This document shows, in pieces, positions 1 to 9,796 of a DNA stretch of 64,000 nt. Numbering within the stretch: the first letter of the stretch is position 1; each line of letters begins with the position of its first letter. The position numbers and the translations under genes are program-made. Below the pieces are notes generated by a model that did no database searches, was not told the DNA's origin, and worked only from the letters and a program-made list of their open reading frames with translations. Origin of the DNA: Bordetella parapertussis (lineage in GTDB: Bacteria; Pseudomonadota; Gammaproteobacteria; Burkholderiales; Burkholderiaceae_C); NCBI GenBank assembly GCA_945878065.1, contig CAMDXA010000007.1:15799-79798 (forward strand), written 5' to 3'.

Positions 1-1549
1 CAGTGAGCATGTGCTGGATGCCACTGACGCATGGTCCTTGACCATCGCAAAAGATGAGACCGCTGGTATTCCGGATGATGTGCTGGAAACGGCACATGCA
101 CTGGCCAAGGCTGAGGGGCAAACCGGCTACAAATTGACCCTGAAAATGCCTTGTTATTTGCCAGTCATGCAATATGCCCACAGCAGTACTGTTCGAGAAA
201 AAATGTACCGCGCGTATGCCACCCGTGCGTCTGATTTGTCCGAGCATGCGCAATTCGACAACAGCGCCTTGTTGATTGAAATACTGCAACTCAGACAGGA
301 AGAAGCCCGACTGCTGGGTTATGACAACCATGCGCAGGTTTCTTTGGCCAGCAAAATGGCCGAGTCGCCCGAGCATGTGGTGGGTTTTTTGCGCGACTTA
401 GCGGATCGTGCCAAGCCTTATGCCGTCAATGATCTGGCTGAAATGCGCCAATTCGCCGCCGAATATTTGCAACTGCCCAACCCTCAGGCGTGGGACTGGA
501 CTTTTGTTGGCGAAAAACTCAAACAAGCACGCTATGCTTTTAGCGATCTGGAGGTCAAAGCGTATTTCACCGCGCCCAAAGTGCTTGAAGGCTTGTTCAA
601 AATTGTTGAAACATTGTTCGAAGTGGCTATCCGGCAAGACAGTGCCCCCGTCTGGCACCCCGGCGTTTTGTTTTACCGGATAGAACGTCAAGGCCAATTG
701 GTGGGCCAGTTTTATCTAGACCCGGGCGCCAGACAAGGCAAACGCGGTGGCGCTTGGATGGACGACGTACGCGCACGTTGGCTACGCCCTGACACCGGGC
801 ATTTGCAAACGCCTGTGGCGCATTTGGTCTGCAACTTTGCAGAGGGCATCAACGGACAGCCGCCTTTGCTCACGCATGACGATGTGATCACCTTGTTTCA
901 TGAATGCGGCCATGGCCTGCACCACATGCTCACCCAAGTCAATGAGCGCGATGTTTCTGGCATCAGCGGGGTGGAATGGGACGCGGTGGAATTGCCAAGC
1001 CAGTTCATGGAAAACTTTTGTTGGGAATGGTCTGTCCTCAAACACATGACTGCGCATGTGGACACCGGCGAACCCCTGCCACGCGGGTTGTTTGACAAGA
1101 TGCTGGCTGCCAAAAATTTTCAAAGCGGCTTGCAAACTTTGCGTCAAATAGAGTTTTCTCTGTTGGACATGTATTTGCACACCTTACCGGCCCAAGACAT
1201 CCAAGTATTGGATGTCTTGCAACAAGTGCGTGAAGAAGTGGCGGTCATGCACCCGCCCGCGTTCAACCGAATGCCCCATTCGTTCAGCCACATATTTGCA
1301 GGTGGTTACGCTGCGGGTTACTACAGCTACAAATGGGCCGAGGTGCTGAGTGCGGATGCTTATGCTGCATTTGAGGAAACCAGTGCAGCAGACGGCCAAC
1401 ACAGCGTCGAAACGGGCAGACGCTACAGGCGTGCGATTTTGGAAGCTGGCGGCAGTCGCCCCGCCATGGCATCATTCAAAGCATTTCGTGGCCGCGAGCC
1501 CAGCTTAGATGCATTGCTGCGGCACCAAGGCATGGCGCATCAGTCGTAG
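1..1549 (+). CDS. prlC: Oligopeptidase A (M3 zinc metallopeptidase), 5' end cut by the window
   Basis: This is a cytoplasmic zinc metallopeptidase of family M3, which degrades short peptides such as cleaved signal peptides. The frame is already open at base 2, so the real start lies upstream. About 515 residues are visible against roughly 680 in full-length relatives, so about a quarter is missing at the N terminus. The zinc-binding and catalytic motif HECGH is encoded at 899-913, and the third metal ligand region VELPSQ follows at the expected distance. The C-terminal part ([19 protein letters not shown]) is typical of the OpdA/Dcp branch. The last ten bases overlap the end of convergent rpiA. 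The assignment to OpdA rather than Dcp rests on overall sequence resemblance. Confidence 0.93.
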   Translation, partial: SEHVLDATDAWSLTIAKDETAGIPDDVLETAHALAKAEGQTGYKLTLKMPCYLPVMQYAHSSTVREKMYRAYATRASDLSEHAQFDNSALLIEILQLRQEEARLLGYDNHAQVSLASKMAESPEHVVGFLRDLADRAKPYAVNDLAEMRQFAAEYLQLPNPQAWDWTFVGEKLKQARYAFSDLEVKAYFTAPKVLEGLFKIVETLFEVAIRQDSAPVWHPGVLFYRIERQGQLVGQFYLDPGARQGKRGGAWMDDVRARWLRPDTGHLQTPVAHLVCNFAEGINGQPPLLTHDDVITLFHECGHGLHHMLTQVNERDVSGISGVEWDAVELPSQFMENFCWEWSVLKHMTAHVDTGEPLPRGLFDKMLAAKNFQSGLQTLRQIEFSLLDMYLHTLPAQDIQVLDVLQQVREEVAVMHPPAFNRMPHSFSHIFAGGYAAGYYSYKWAEVLSADAYAAFEETSAADGQHSVETGRRYRRAILEAGGSRPAMASFKAFRGREPSLDALLRHQGMAHQS

Positions 1550-2229
1550 ACCAAGGTTTGCACACCTTGTGCAGTGCCCAGCAGACACACATGCGCGCTT
1601 TGGTGCGCAAACACACCCACCGTCACCACGCCGGGCCATTGGCTGACTGTGTTTTCAAAACCCAGCGGGTCGTTGATGCGCAAGCCCACCACATCTAACA
1701 AATACTGGCCGTTGTCAGTGACAAAAGCTTGGCCGTTGGCCATGCGCAATTTGGCTTGCCCGCCCAGCAGCGCAAATTGCCGCATCAATTCAGGTGCGGC
1801 CATAGGAATAATTTCTACCGGAAGTGGAAATCTGCCCAACACTTCCACCCGCTTGGATGCATCGGCGATGCACACAAAACGGTCAGCCTGCGACGCCACT
1901 ATTTTTTCGCGGGTCAAAGCAGCGCCCCCTCCTTTGACCATATATCCCTTGGCGTCAATTTCATCAGCGCCATCGATGTAAACAGCCATACGCTCGACTT
2001 GTGTCAGGTCCACAACGGGCAGTCCCAATGACTGCATTCTTTGGGTAGACGCCACAGAACTCGACACCGCCGCTTTGATGGCAATGCCGCTGGCAGCCAA
2101 GGCATCGATGAACAGATTCACGGTAGAGCCGGTTCCTACACCCAAATATTCGCCAGGCACCACATAGTCCAGCGCAGCTCGCGCCACCAGCGTTTTCAAT
2201 TCGTCCTGCGTTTGGCCAGTTTGGTTCAT
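1540..2229 (-). CDS. rpiA: Ribose-5-phosphate isomerase A
   Basis: It interconverts ribose 5-phosphate and ribulose 5-phosphate in the non-oxidative pentose phosphate pathway, in the cytoplasm. The phosphate-binding [15 protein letters not shown] motif is near the N terminus, followed by the DGADEID and [12 protein letters not shown] motifs that carry the catalytic Asp, Lys and Glu residues of the family. I chose the ATG at 2229 because the resulting start ([12 protein letters not shown]) lines up with the Escherichia coli protein start and an AAGGA sequence lies upstream. In-frame ATG codons at 2250 and 2268 would also work, but the longest would overlap the divergent pyrD start. The product is 229 residues, close to the family norm. 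Confidence 0.94.
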   Translation of the reverse strand: MNQTGQTQDELKTLVARAALDYVVPGEYLGVGTGSTVNLFIDALAASGIAIKAAVSSSVASTQRMQSLGLPVVDLTQVERMAVYIDGADEIDAKGYMVKGGGAALTREKIVASQADRFVCIADASKRVEVLGRFPLPVEIIPMAAPELMRQFALLGGQAKLRMANGQAFVTDNGQYLLDVVGLRINDPLGFENTVSQWPGVVTVGVFAHQSAHVCLLGTAQGVQTLVYD

Positions 2230-2266
2230 CGGTGACAATTCCTTATTCATCTTTGCCGGATTATCC

Positions 2267-3358
2267 ATGTCAGTGTTGCCCTACCCATTGCTTCGCCCCT
2301 TGTTGTTTGCCGCCGACCCAGAAGTGGTGCATGACCATACCTTGCAATGTCTGGCCGCTACCCAACACACCCCGCTTCGGCATGCCTATGCGCAAGAAAA
2401 AATCAGCGATCCTGTGCAACTGTGCGGGCTGACGTTTCCCAACCGGATTGGCTTGGCGGCAGGCCTGGACAAAAACGCCCGTTGCATTGATGCGTGGCAA
2501 CACATGGGCTTTGGATTTGTCGAAGTGGGAACCGTCACGCCTGTGGCGCAACCGGGCAATCCCAAGCCGCGCATGTTTCGCTTACCCAAAGCCCATGCCT
2601 TGATCAACCGGCTGGGTTTTAACAACGGGGGGTTAGACAGTTTTCTGTCGCACGTAACACAGGCGCGGTTCAGACAATCCGCCAACTCGCCCATGTTGTT
2701 GGGTTTGAACATCGGCAAAAATGCCGCCACACCCATCGCCGACGCCACCCATGATTACCGCTTATGCCTAGAGGCGGTGTACCCGCACGCAGACTACATC
2801 ACGGTCAATATCTCCAGCCCCAACACCCAAAATTTGCGCCAACTTCAAACCGATCAAGCCTTTGTGCAATTGCTTGAGATGCTGCAAACCCAGCGACAAA
2901 CACTTGCGCTCAAACACCAACGCCATGTCCCGGTCTTCATCAAAATCGCACCCGACCTAGACGATTTTCAGCTGGAGCAACTGTGCAATACCTTGCGCCA
3001 ATACTGTATGAATAACGGTGCCCCTGCCGACAATGCTTGGGGCGTGATTGCCACCAACACCACCTTGTCTCGGGATGCGGTTCAAGGCATGAAACACGCC
3101 AACGAAACCGGAGGCTTGTCTGGTGCACCGGTGCGCGAAGCCAGTAACCGGGTGATCCGTTACATCAGGGCGCATCTGGGGCCGCAATTTCCCATCATTG
3201 GCGTGGGCGGCGTGATGCAACCCGAGGATGCGGTGGAAAAAATCCAAGCCGGTGCCGATCTGGTTCAGATTTACACCGGTTTGATTTATGCCGGACCGGC
3301 TTTGGTACCCGCGTGCGCCTTGGCCATCAAGCGCATGGGTCAAGCAGCTAATGTTTGA
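2267..3358 (+). CDS. pyrD: Dihydroorotate dehydrogenase (quinone), class 2
   Basis: This membrane-associated flavoprotein oxidises dihydroorotate to orotate in pyrimidine synthesis and passes electrons to quinone. The short hydrophobic N terminus ([16 protein letters not shown]) is the class 2 membrane-association segment. FMN-site motifs [23 protein letters not shown] and NRLGFNNGG are present, as is the NISSPNT segment with the class 2 catalytic serine region. The C-terminal [19 protein letters not shown] and [10 protein letters not shown] close the phosphate-binding site. Its 363 residues are slightly longer than the E. coli enzyme. It is transcribed divergently from rpiA, with only 37 bases between the chosen starts, so promoters of the two genes must overlap. 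Confidence 0.95.
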   Translation: MSVLPYPLLRPLLFAADPEVVHDHTLQCLAATQHTPLRHAYAQEKISDPVQLCGLTFPNRIGLAAGLDKNARCIDAWQHMGFGFVEVGTVTPVAQPGNPKPRMFRLPKAHALINRLGFNNGGLDSFLSHVTQARFRQSANSPMLLGLNIGKNAATPIADATHDYRLCLEAVYPHADYITVNISSPNTQNLRQLQTDQAFVQLLEMLQTQRQTLALKHQRHVPVFIKIAPDLDDFQLEQLCNTLRQYCMNNGAPADNAWGVIATNTTLSRDAVQGMKHANETGGLSGAPVREASNRVIRYIRAHLGPQFPIIGVGGVMQPEDAVEKIQAGADLVQIYTGLIYAGPALVPACALAIKRMGQAANV

Positions 3359-3485
3359 TGGCTTGGGTTAACGGTTGTGGTTGTCACGGGCGTGCAAGCC
3401 ACGGACCACTGCGTTGGCCAAACCAAATCTGCCCAGCGCTTACACTTTGTTGTTGACTATTTGTAGTTTTCACGCAGCTGATTTT

Positions 3486-4415
3486 ATGAATCCCAATATT
3501 CCCGACGACAGTCAGGCCGCCGACATGGCTTTCACACTGGCCTTGCACCCTGATTACCGCATACTTCGCAGGCTGCAACCCAAGCAAGTGTTTGCTGATG
3601 CACCAGACGGTCGGCGACTGCTCAAGGGCATTGTGCTTGACACTGAAACCACTGGGCTCAATACCTCGCTGTGCAAAGTGATTGAGTTGGGCATGATTTT
3701 GTTTGAGTTCGATCCGGAAACGGGGCAACTGCACCGCGTATTGAAAGTATTTGATGAACTCGAAGACCCGGGTGTTCCTATTCCGCCGGAAACCACCGCA
3801 GTTCACCACATCACCGATGACATGGTGCGCGGCAAACGCATCAACGACCATGAGGTGCAATCCATGGTGGCTGAGGCCGCGGTGGTGATCGCACACAACG
3901 CACCCTTTGATCGCCCGTTTGTCGAGCAACGCTGGCCCGCATTTGAAGACAAACATTGGGCCTGCAGCATCAAAGACATTGACTGGAAAGCTGAAGGTCT
4001 GGGCTCAGCCAAATTGGAATATTTGCTGCAAACGCAGGGCTACTTTTATGACGCGCACCGGGCAGAAATGGACTGCTGGGCGTTGTTGGAATTGCTCAAT
4101 ATGGTGTTGCCACAAAGTCAACAACCCGTGCTGCTGCATTTGCTTGAAACACTCAACCAACCGCAAGTACGCTTGTCTGCCCTGGGCTCACCTTTCGATA
4201 CAAAAGACCTGTTGAAAGCCCGTGGCTACCGTTGGGACGGCGACAGAAAAACCTGGTACCGAAGTTTGTCGTCTGAAAAAGTGTTGGAAGAGGAAATCAA
4301 CTGGTTGAAACAAAAAGTTTATGCAGGCAAGCGAGCCAGTGTTGAAGTGGAAAAGCTCGGGGGAACCCTGCGTCATTCGCAACGCCAAGGTGAAAAATCT
4401 ATCGTGTCTTTGTGA
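3486..4415 (+). CDS. DEDDh-type 3'-5' exonuclease (DnaQ/epsilon-like)
   Basis: The exonuclease domain begins with LDTETTGLN (motif ExoI, Asp and Glu), continues with HHITDDM and AHNAPFDRPFVE (ExoII), and ends with HRAEMDCWALLELL, where His and Asp form ExoIII of the DEDDh class. Such proteins remove nucleotides from DNA 3' ends. The gene is not part of a polymerase operon, so it is probably an accessory exonuclease rather than the replicative proofreading subunit. A C-terminal extension of about 90 residues (KARGYRWDGDRKTWYRSL) resembles the small domain seen in other Burkholderiales proteins of this type. The frame is open back to 3375, but ATG 3486 is the more natural start; ATG 3525 (MAFTLALHPDY) is also possible. 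Confidence 0.85.
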   Translation: MNPNIPDDSQAADMAFTLALHPDYRILRRLQPKQVFADAPDGRRLLKGIVLDTETTGLNTSLCKVIELGMILFEFDPETGQLHRVLKVFDELEDPGVPIPPETTAVHHITDDMVRGKRINDHEVQSMVAEAAVVIAHNAPFDRPFVEQRWPAFEDKHWACSIKDIDWKAEGLGSAKLEYLLQTQGYFYDAHRAEMDCWALLELLNMVLPQSQQPVLLHLLETLNQPQVRLSALGSPFDTKDLLKARGYRWDGDRKTWYRSLSSEKVLEEEINWLKQKVYAGKRASVEVEKLGGTLRHSQRQGEKSIVSL

Positions 4416-4418
4416 ATT

Positions 4419-4823
4419 TCAGTAGTTCACCATTTGCCAAGGCACCTGACACACCGGAACGACCGGGTAATACTGCTGGCTGGTCTGGCAAAAATACGCC
4501 ACCCTTGGAGGGCTGTAAACGACGGAAGGTGTCACGACAACGGCAGTGACCGATGGCTGCGAATAGGTATTGGCCCAATAAACCGCTGAGCCCAAAATGG
4601 CGACGGTTGCCAAGGGTGACCATCCCGACCCCCGGTGTCCATCCCGATAACCGCTATGCCCATGCCTATATCCACCGCCATATCCATGCCTGTAGCCGCC
4701 ACCATGCGTTTCCAGTTTGATCACGGTGCGTTCACGGTGTTGCCAACGCGGCTTATCCGCCCAAGCGCCGGACATAAAAGAAACAAAAACTACCAAAAAA
4801 ACAAGAGGCGTGAATCGTTTCAT
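4419..4823 (-). CDS. Secreted Gly/His/Tyr-rich small protein, unknown function
   Basis: The 134-residue product starts with a clear signal peptide (MKRFTPLVFLVVFVSFMSG, cleavage probably after AWA). A positively charged patch leads into a low-complexity stretch of about 30 residues rich in Gly, His, Tyr and Arg (GGGYRHGYGGGYRHGHSG). A second hydrophobic segment (LATVAILGSAVYW) and a Pro/Val-rich tail with two cysteines follow. Similar small exported proteins are common in Burkholderiales and are annotated only as hypothetical. The His-rich repeat could bind metal, but nothing nearby supports that directly. It is convergent with the exonuclease gene, with only three bases between the stops. 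Confidence 0.7.
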   Translation of the reverse strand: MKRFTPLVFLVVFVSFMSGAWADKPRWQHRERTVIKLETHGGGYRHGYGGGYRHGHSGYRDGHRGSGWSPLATVAILGSAVYWANTYSQPSVTAVVVTPSVVYSPPRVAYFCQTSQQYYPVVPVCQVPWQMVNY

Positions 4824-4925
4824 ACAGTCTCCTTGGGGTTAGCGATTGGAAATTACTGAGCAACAACAAAACAACGCGGGCCACTGTCAGTTGGATGACA
4901 TGTGGTGTGGCTTAAGATTGACCGT

Positions 4926-5255
4926 ATGAAAAAATTTTTACGCCTCGTTTTTTATGCGTCACTGTTCACGTTGACCACCACATCAATTGCTGAGCCCTAC
5001 GTCTACCCTTCTGTGCATTTGCACGATTTACCAGGGGCGCTACAAGAGGCGTACCGACATGAAAAACCCAACCTGGGCGAGATAGGCCGCTGTGTGACCA
5101 GTTATGACAGCAACATGGACCAAGAAAAAATGATCTTCACCTGCTCTATTTACGTCAAGATGTCAGCAGTGGCAGAGCGCAAGGCGATGGAACGCTGCGA
5201 GCAAATGAAAGGAAAAAGAAATATCAAAGGCCCCTGCAAAGTCATCAAAGAATAA
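4926..5255 (+). CDS. Small secreted protein with C-terminal three-cysteine motif, unknown
   Basis: The product is 109 residues from the ATG at 4926 (MKKFLRLVFYASLF), chosen because it begins a good signal peptide; the frame stays open to 4902. The mature part ends in a Cys-x17-Cys-Glu-x11-Pro-Cys pattern (MERCEQMKG ... GPCKV). The same arrangement, with the identical 12-residue gap between the last two cysteines, closes the unrelated-looking gene at 16945-17475, so I infer a shared small extracytoplasmic module. No enzyme or binding family is recognised. The gene stands alone between the divergent 4419-4823 gene and the convergent MAPEG gene. Confidence 0.65.
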   Translation: MKKFLRLVFYASLFTLTTTSIAEPYVYPSVHLHDLPGALQEAYRHEKPNLGEIGRCVTSYDSNMDQEKMIFTCSIYVKMSAVAERKAMERCEQMKGKRNIKGPCKVIKE

Positions 5256-5269
5256 GGGGCAGGCTTTGG

Positions 5270-5650
5270 TCACTGAACCAACAATTGCACATAAATGGCC
5301 AGGCAGCTGGCATAAGCCACCACCCAACACAAGGTTCTGACGCTGGCCAAGTCCATTAAATAAGCCACCAAATACAGGACACGTGCCGCCACGAATATGA
5401 GGCAATAACGGGTCAATACAGTTTCATCCAAGGACAAGCCCAACCCGAGAATAACCGCGACAGCGAAAAAGGGAAATGCTTCAAACGCATTGTGCTGTGC
5501 TGCATTTGCGCGGGCGCGAAAACCGGTTTGGCGAGACAACCATTCGCGCGGGTTGTGGTTGTCGAATTCACGAAACCCCCATTTGGCGATGGCAGTGCTG
5601 AGAAGTGGCAACACACCAGCGATCAATAGACATAAAACAGGCAGGTTCAT
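5270..5650 (-). CDS. MAPEG family integral membrane protein
   Basis: The 126-residue protein has about four hydrophobic helices and the MAPEG core [18 protein letters not shown], followed by [23 protein letters not shown] proteins in eukaryotes are glutathione-dependent eicosanoid enzymes; the bacterial relatives mostly have no proven substrate. Its ATG overlaps the stop of aroQ in an ATGA arrangement, so the two are probably translated from one mRNA, with no obvious metabolic link. Confidence 0.82.
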   Translation of the reverse strand: MNLPVLCLLIAGVLPLLSTAIAKWGFREFDNHNPREWLSRQTGFRARANAAQHNAFEAFPFFAVAVILGLGLSLDETVLTRYCLIFVAARVLYLVAYLMDLASVRTLCWVVAYASCLAIYVQLLVQ

Positions 5651-6093
5651 TGTGAGACCGCCACCAGGCCGCGGATGGCCAATTCATAGCCATGGATACC
5701 TAAGCCCATCACAGTGCCTCGCGCGACAGGAGAGACAAAGGACTGGTGTCGAAAACTTTCGCGGGCGTGAATGTTTGAAATATGGACTTCAATCACAGGC
5801 AATCCGCAACCCTTGATGGCGTCATGCAAAGCCACAGACGTATGGGTCAGCGCCCCAGGGTTGAACACAGCGCCAAGTGCCGCACCTTCTTTGTGCAACT
5901 TGCCGTATGCATGGATTTTGTCGATCAACTCGCCCTCGTGGTTGCTCTGAAAGCAGTCGGCCTCAAACCCCAGTGCCCGAGCAGTTTGTACACACAACGC
6001 ATGAACATCATCAAGCGTGCTGGCCCCATACAGCTCGGGTTCACGGGTGCCCAGCAAGTTCAAATTGGGGCCATTGAGTACAAGAATTTTCAT
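5647..6093 (-). CDS. aroQ: Type II 3-dehydroquinate dehydratase
   Basis: This enzyme converts 3-dehydroquinate to 3-dehydroshikimate in the shikimate pathway. The start [15 protein letters not shown] and the REPELYG segment form the lid loop region with the catalytic tyrosine and arginine. [16 protein letters not shown] and [14 protein letters not shown] contain the conserved substrate-binding Asn, His and Ser residues. Length from ATG 6093 is 148 residues, the normal size of the dodecameric enzyme; the open frame runs back to 6159 but the extension lacks family similarity. The gene is the first of a two-gene unit with the MAPEG gene. Confidence 0.95.
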   Translation of the reverse strand: MKILVLNGPNLNLLGTREPELYGASTLDDVHALCVQTARALGFEADCFQSNHEGELIDKIHAYGKLHKEGAALGAVFNPGALTHTSVALHDAIKGCGLPVIEVHISNIHARESFRHQSFVSPVARGTVMGLGIHGYELAIRGLVAVSQ

Positions 6094-6182
6094 GGTTTGA
6101 GTATACGATGGGGCCTGCAAACGCGTGACTTCGCAACGGTTTACAAACTTTAAACGCACATGATTTCATTTTTGGAGCAGCC

Positions 6183-6869
6183 ATGATTCGACTGGTGGTG
6201 TTTGATGCCTACGGGACACTTTTTGATGTGTATTCTGTGGGAGCGATGGCCGAGTCGTTATTTCCCGGGCAAGGGGCGTCCTTGTCTATTCTTTGGCGTG
6301 ACAAGCAAATTGAATACAGCCGTCTGATTTCCTTGAGCGATCCACTCAATCCGCTGGGAAGCCGACATTACCAATCATTTTGGGACATCACAAGATTGGC
6401 CCTGCAATACAGCTGTCAGCGCCTGCAACTTGAGTTGACGCCCGCCAAACAAAAACAGCTGATGGACCAGTATTCCCACTTGCAACCGTTTGAGGAAAAT
6501 TTAGAAGTGCTGCAATCGCTGAAAAAAGCAGGCATGCGATGCGCCATCCTCTCAAACGGCAGCCCAGACATGCTCAATTCAGCGGTCAGCAGCGCGGGCA
6601 TGACGGGATTGATAGACAAAGTGTTGTCTGTAGATGAAGTCAGGCAATTCAAAACCTCACCGCAAAGCTATGGCTTGGTCGCCCACCACTACCCGACCGA
6701 TATTCGCGAGGTGCTGTTTGTATCCAGCAACAGCTGGGATGCCTTGGGCGCGACTTGGTTTGGTTTTAAAAGTTTTTGGGTCAACCGACAAGGTCTGCCT
6801 TTTGAAACATTGGGGCCACGCCCCAGTCACAGTGGCGCTAACTTAAGGGATATCTTGCCGTTGCTCTAG
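6183..6869 (+). CDS. (S)-2-haloacid dehalogenase type II (HAD superfamily)
   Basis: The product belongs to the HAD hydrolases that replace the halogen of short 2-haloalkanoic acids with a hydroxyl group. The nucleophile Asp lies in VFDAYGTLFDVYS at the start. SNGSPDML, the Lys of FKTSPQSYGL, and SSNSWDALGA follow in the order and form typical of L-2-haloacid dehalogenases rather than phosphatases. Length is 228 residues, as expected. A GGAG ribosome-binding site precedes the ATG. No dehalogenation pathway genes are nearby, so the natural substrate is uncertain. Confidence 0.88.
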   Translation: MIRLVVFDAYGTLFDVYSVGAMAESLFPGQGASLSILWRDKQIEYSRLISLSDPLNPLGSRHYQSFWDITRLALQYSCQRLQLELTPAKQKQLMDQYSHLQPFEENLEVLQSLKKAGMRCAILSNGSPDMLNSAVSSAGMTGLIDKVLSVDEVRQFKTSPQSYGLVAHHYPTDIREVLFVSSNSWDALGATWFGFKSFWVNRQGLPFETLGPRPSHSGANLRDILPLL

Positions 6870-6894
6870 CGAACGGCTCGTAAAATTTGCGGCA

Positions 6895-7323
6895 ATGATG
6901 CGTAGAACTACCAGCGGCTTTGCCAAATATTTAGTGTGTGCAACGGCGATCAGTGTTTGCGGTCCGCTGTTTGCCATGGCTTGGTTTTCCAAGCAGCCAA
7001 CGCTTCGTCAAACTGAATTAACACCGACAGAACTTCAGCAACTGGATATTCGGTCGGGATGGTCCAGCGACGACGCCAGCTTGATGTTATTTGAGGTCAG
7101 CAACCAAAACAGCGGCCCGGTTTTTTGTGTGGGCGCAAATTTTGAATTCCAAAATGGAAAAAAACGCTCGCAAGCGTTTGATCCTAAGCTCTACATACCT
7201 GCCAAAGCAGTGAAAAAAACATCAATACGTGGTATTGAAAAGAAAGAAGTGAAAACCTTCGGATTCAGCTGTCTGTGTATGAAAGCATCACCGGAAGGTC
7301 CGTGCGAAAACGCTTTCAAGTAG
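6895..7323 (+). CDS. Putative exported protein, unknown function
   Basis: The 142-residue product begins with a charged stretch (MMRRTTSGFAKY) and a hydrophobic segment ending near PLFAMA, consistent with a signal peptide or anchor. The rest has a mixed beta-like composition (LMLFEVSNQNSGPVFCVGANFEF) and ends with closely spaced cysteines (GFSCLCMKASPEGPCENAF). No family is recognised. It lies 25 bases after the dehalogenase gene and its end overlaps the convergent bactofilin gene by eight bases, which supports the stop but says nothing about function. Confidence 0.62.
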   Translation: MMRRTTSGFAKYLVCATAISVCGPLFAMAWFSKQPTLRQTELTPTELQQLDIRSGWSSDDASLMLFEVSNQNSGPVFCVGANFEFQNGKKRSQAFDPKLYIPAKAVKKTSIRGIEKKEVKTFGFSCLCMKASPEGPCENAFK

Positions 7324-7768
7324 ATGCGTCTTTGTTGCCCGAGGGTGTTGTGGCAGCAGCGCCGGAAGGTGTTGTCGGAGTCGCTGCACCTGGTTTGGCG
7401 GTACTTGGCGCACTGCCGGAGGGATAAACCGGGGTTGCGCCCACTTGCTGCATTTCACCGCGGAACTCACCACCACGCTCGATTTGGATTTGTGAATATT
7501 CCAATTTACCCGACACCTTGCCGGTGGCACGAATATGCAAATGGTCACGGCAATGGATCACTTGATGCAATTCGCCTTCAACTTCAATGCTGCGAGCAGT
7601 CACTTTGCCCGTGATTTTTCCGGATTGACCAATAAAAATTTCCTCAGCAGTCAGTTCGCCGTCAACAGTGCCATAGATGGTCGCTTTCTTGGGAACATTC
7701 AAAGTACCCTTGAAAGTCACGCCGTTACCGATCACGAGGTTATTGGATTGATCCATATTGGTTGCCAT
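7316..7768 (-). CDS. Bactofilin family polymer-forming cytoskeletal protein
   Basis: Bactofilins self-assemble without nucleotide into filaments or patches at the inner membrane and act in cell shape, polar localisation or envelope work. The core runs from about residue 10 to 110 as repeated short beta-strand rungs with glycine turns (VIGNGVTFKGTLNVP, GTVDGELTAEEI, GKITGKVTARSIEVEG, HIRATGKVSGKLEY). The tail is low complexity, rich in Pro, Ala and Thr. The 150-residue length is typical. A paralog lies at 16346-16720, and the two align along the whole core. No LmcA-like M23 peptidase partner is adjacent. Confidence 0.88.
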   Translation of the reverse strand: MATNMDQSNNLVIGNGVTFKGTLNVPKKATIYGTVDGELTAEEIFIGQSGKITGKVTARSIEVEGELHQVIHCRDHLHIRATGKVSGKLEYSQIQIERGGEFRGEMQQVGATPVYPSGSAPSTAKPGAATPTTPSGAAATTPSGNKDAST

Positions 7769-7905
7769 GTGCGTCTTTCATTCAAGAATTTCAGAAATAG
7801 GTTGCCATTGTTTGTCCGGCAAACTGGCCTTCAACAGGCTCACTCCCGCAAAAAATTGCAGTGAATGTTAACCCCTTATCAGCTCAGGCCAAATGCCATT
7901 GTAAG

Positions 7906-8484
7906 TCAGCGCTTGGCCGGCTTGGTTTCATAGGGAGCAATGCTGATGGCTTCGAGCAAATAGCCACTGACCCCTTGAGAGGTACTGACGCGGCCTTCTT
8001 TGAGTTCGCCCTCTACCCACAACACGTCCATTGACTCTGGCATTTTTTTAATTTTGCTTTGTGCGGTTGGTCGCACCAACACAATTTGGTTGGCAGGCGG
8101 CGGCGGTGTGTGTATGCAGGCCCCAAAATAAGGGACCAATAAAAACTCGCGCTTGTCTGAGCGGTCGGCGTCTAAGGGGACGGCATAGCCGGGAAGCCGC
8201 ACTTTTTTGTTGATCTGTGATTTCACGATGGGCGCTTCATCCAGTTTTTTTCGGATCGCGTTCATGGCTTTATTGGCCTCATCGCTGGTGTCTTGCAAAT
8301 AGGACAACTTGCTGATGGCGGCCATTTCCTTGGTCATTTCCTTGACCCAAGGATCTGGCATCAAATCATTCCAATCAATGGTTTTATAGCCCTCGGTTTC
8401 AGCAAGGGCTGGCCAAGACAGCGCCAGCGACCCCAAGAAAAAAGCAAATTCACGGCGCTTCATAAGTTCAACACTGGCCTTCAT
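7906..8484 (-). CDS. DUF3299 exported protein of the zinc-acquisition cluster
   Basis: The ATG at 8484 is preceded by GGGGAG at good spacing and lies 13 bases after the permease stop; ATG 8463 is the alternative. The N terminus (MKRREFAFFLGSLALSWPALA) is a signal peptide with adjacent arginines. The mature part contains the DUF3299 core, with TIDWNDLMP, RLPGYAVPLD, FLLVPYFGACIHTPPPPANQ and GYLLEAI. DUF3299 proteins accompany ABC permeases in zinc-starvation clusters (I recall PA4066 in Pseudomonas and the zrg genes in Vibrio). The biochemical role is not known; the single conserved Cys-Ile-His in the HTPPPP segment is a plausible metal contact. It is the last gene of the operon. Confidence 0.8.
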   Translation of the reverse strand: MKASVELMKRREFAFFLGSLALSWPALAETEGYKTIDWNDLMPDPWVKEMTKEMAAISKLSYLQDTSDEANKAMNAIRKKLDEAPIVKSQINKKVRLPGYAVPLDADRSDKREFLLVPYFGACIHTPPPPANQIVLVRPTAQSKIKKMPESMDVLWVEGELKEGRVSTSQGVSGYLLEAISIAPYETKPAKR

Positions 8485-8497
8485 GGCGACTCCCCAT

Positions 8498-9796
8498 TCA
8501 AACGGATGGCGGATGCAGTCCATCCATCAACGACAAACGATACGCACGCCATGCGGGCAACAAACTCGCCAGCACCGACACAAGAAACAAAGCACTCAAG
8601 CTGATGAGGCTGTCAATGGAAGGCAAACCGGGTTGCACCATCACCCCAAAACCGGTTCTGAGCATGTCTTGAGCGACCCACATCAGACCTTGGCACACGA
8701 TATAGCCACAAACTATACCGACCAAGCACACCAGCACAGACTCTAGCAGCACAAAACCCAACAAAGCACGTGGTGCTGCGCCCATGGCTCGCAAAATAGC
8801 CAGCTCTTTGCGCCGACCACTCATGGCCACGAGCAACACCGCGGCCACGCTCAGCATGGCGCTGACTGCCACCATGAAGCCGATCAACACCAAACTGTTT
8901 TCCACCACTTTGACCACTTGCCACAGCTCATCAAGGGCTACGCCCGGCAAGACCGCCATCAACGGGTCGCGGTTCATACTTTCAATTTTTCTGCGCACTG
9001 AAAATACTTCGGCACGGTTGTGCAAGCCCACCCATACGGCGGACAAACTCACGGGCTGTAATTCGCTGACGTTTTGCGTCTGTGGCAAGGCAGCGGCGGC
9101 AGACTTCAGCGACTTGGGTGAAATGCCCATGCCCCATCCTTGGTGCATGGCTTCAAAACCTTCCAAATTGATCAACACACTTCTGTCAATCGGTGCGCCT
9201 GTTGGTTTCAGTATCCCGACAACCATTAACGGATGGTCGTCATGGTCAGTGTCTTCAGGGCCGCCGCCGGCACCGTGGGTGAGCACCAGTTTGTCGCCCA
9301 CTTGGTGACCGAACCGCCGGGCCACCTCAGCACCCAATACCAATTCCGACATGGCTTGGGGACGCTCGGCCGGATTGCCAAAGGCATGACCTTGCGCCCA
9401 TTCGAGTCCCCTGCCCTGGCTTTTGAATTCCTTGAACAAGGTGGCGGTGGTGCCCAACACCGGATGCCCTTGGTAGGTGTCGCCCAGTTGTATGGGTACC
9501 GCCCAGCGAACCTGGGGCAAACGCTGTATGTCTTCAAAACCGGCAAAGCCCATGTTGCGGGAAGGACGCCCAATTTGAAACACGCTGTAGAGCATCAACT
9601 CGGTGGCGCTGCCACGCGGCCCGACAATCAAATCTACGCCGCTCAATGCATTGGAAAAACTGCGCCGGGCGTCTTCTCGCAACTGCTGAACGCCCAGCAA
9701 TATCAACACCGACACGCTGACCGACAGCATGACCAGCAACAATGCAAAACGACGCGACAACGCGCTGTTCCATGCCAAAGACAGCCACAGCCTCAT
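8498..9796 (-). CDS. ABC transporter permease, FtsX/MacB type (zinc cluster)
   Basis: The product has 432 residues from the ATG at 9796, which overlaps the ATPase stop as ATGA; the frame is open further upstream but that part is a shadow of the ATPase gene. One N-terminal membrane helix (FALLLVMLSVSVSVLILLG) is followed by a large periplasmic MacB-PCD-like domain of about 230 residues. Three C-terminal helices form the FtsX domain (GFMVAVSAMLSVAAVLLVAMSG, LLESVLVCLVGIVCGYIVC, LSALFLVSVLASLLPAW). This topology is that of mechanotransmission exporters or lipoprotein extractors rather than of classical importers. Together with DUF2796 and DUF3299 partners it forms the PA4063-4066/Zrg-type system. 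Confidence 0.86.
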   Translation of the reverse strand: MRLWLSLAWNSALSRRFALLLVMLSVSVSVLILLGVQQLREDARRSFSNALSGVDLIVGPRGSATELMLYSVFQIGRPSRNMGFAGFEDIQRLPQVRWAVPIQLGDTYQGHPVLGTTATLFKEFKSQGRGLEWAQGHAFGNPAERPQAMSELVLGAEVARRFGHQVGDKLVLTHGAGGGPEDTDHDDHPLMVVGILKPTGAPIDRSVLINLEGFEAMHQGWGMGISPKSLKSAAAALPQTQNVSELQPVSLSAVWVGLHNRAEVFSVRRKIESMNRDPLMAVLPGVALDELWQVVKVVENSLVLIGFMVAVSAMLSVAAVLLVAMSGRRKELAILRAMGAAPRALLGFVLLESVLVCLVGIVCGYIVCQGLMWVAQDMLRTGFGVMVQPGLPSIDSLISLSALFLVSVLASLLPAWRAYRLSLMDGLHPPSV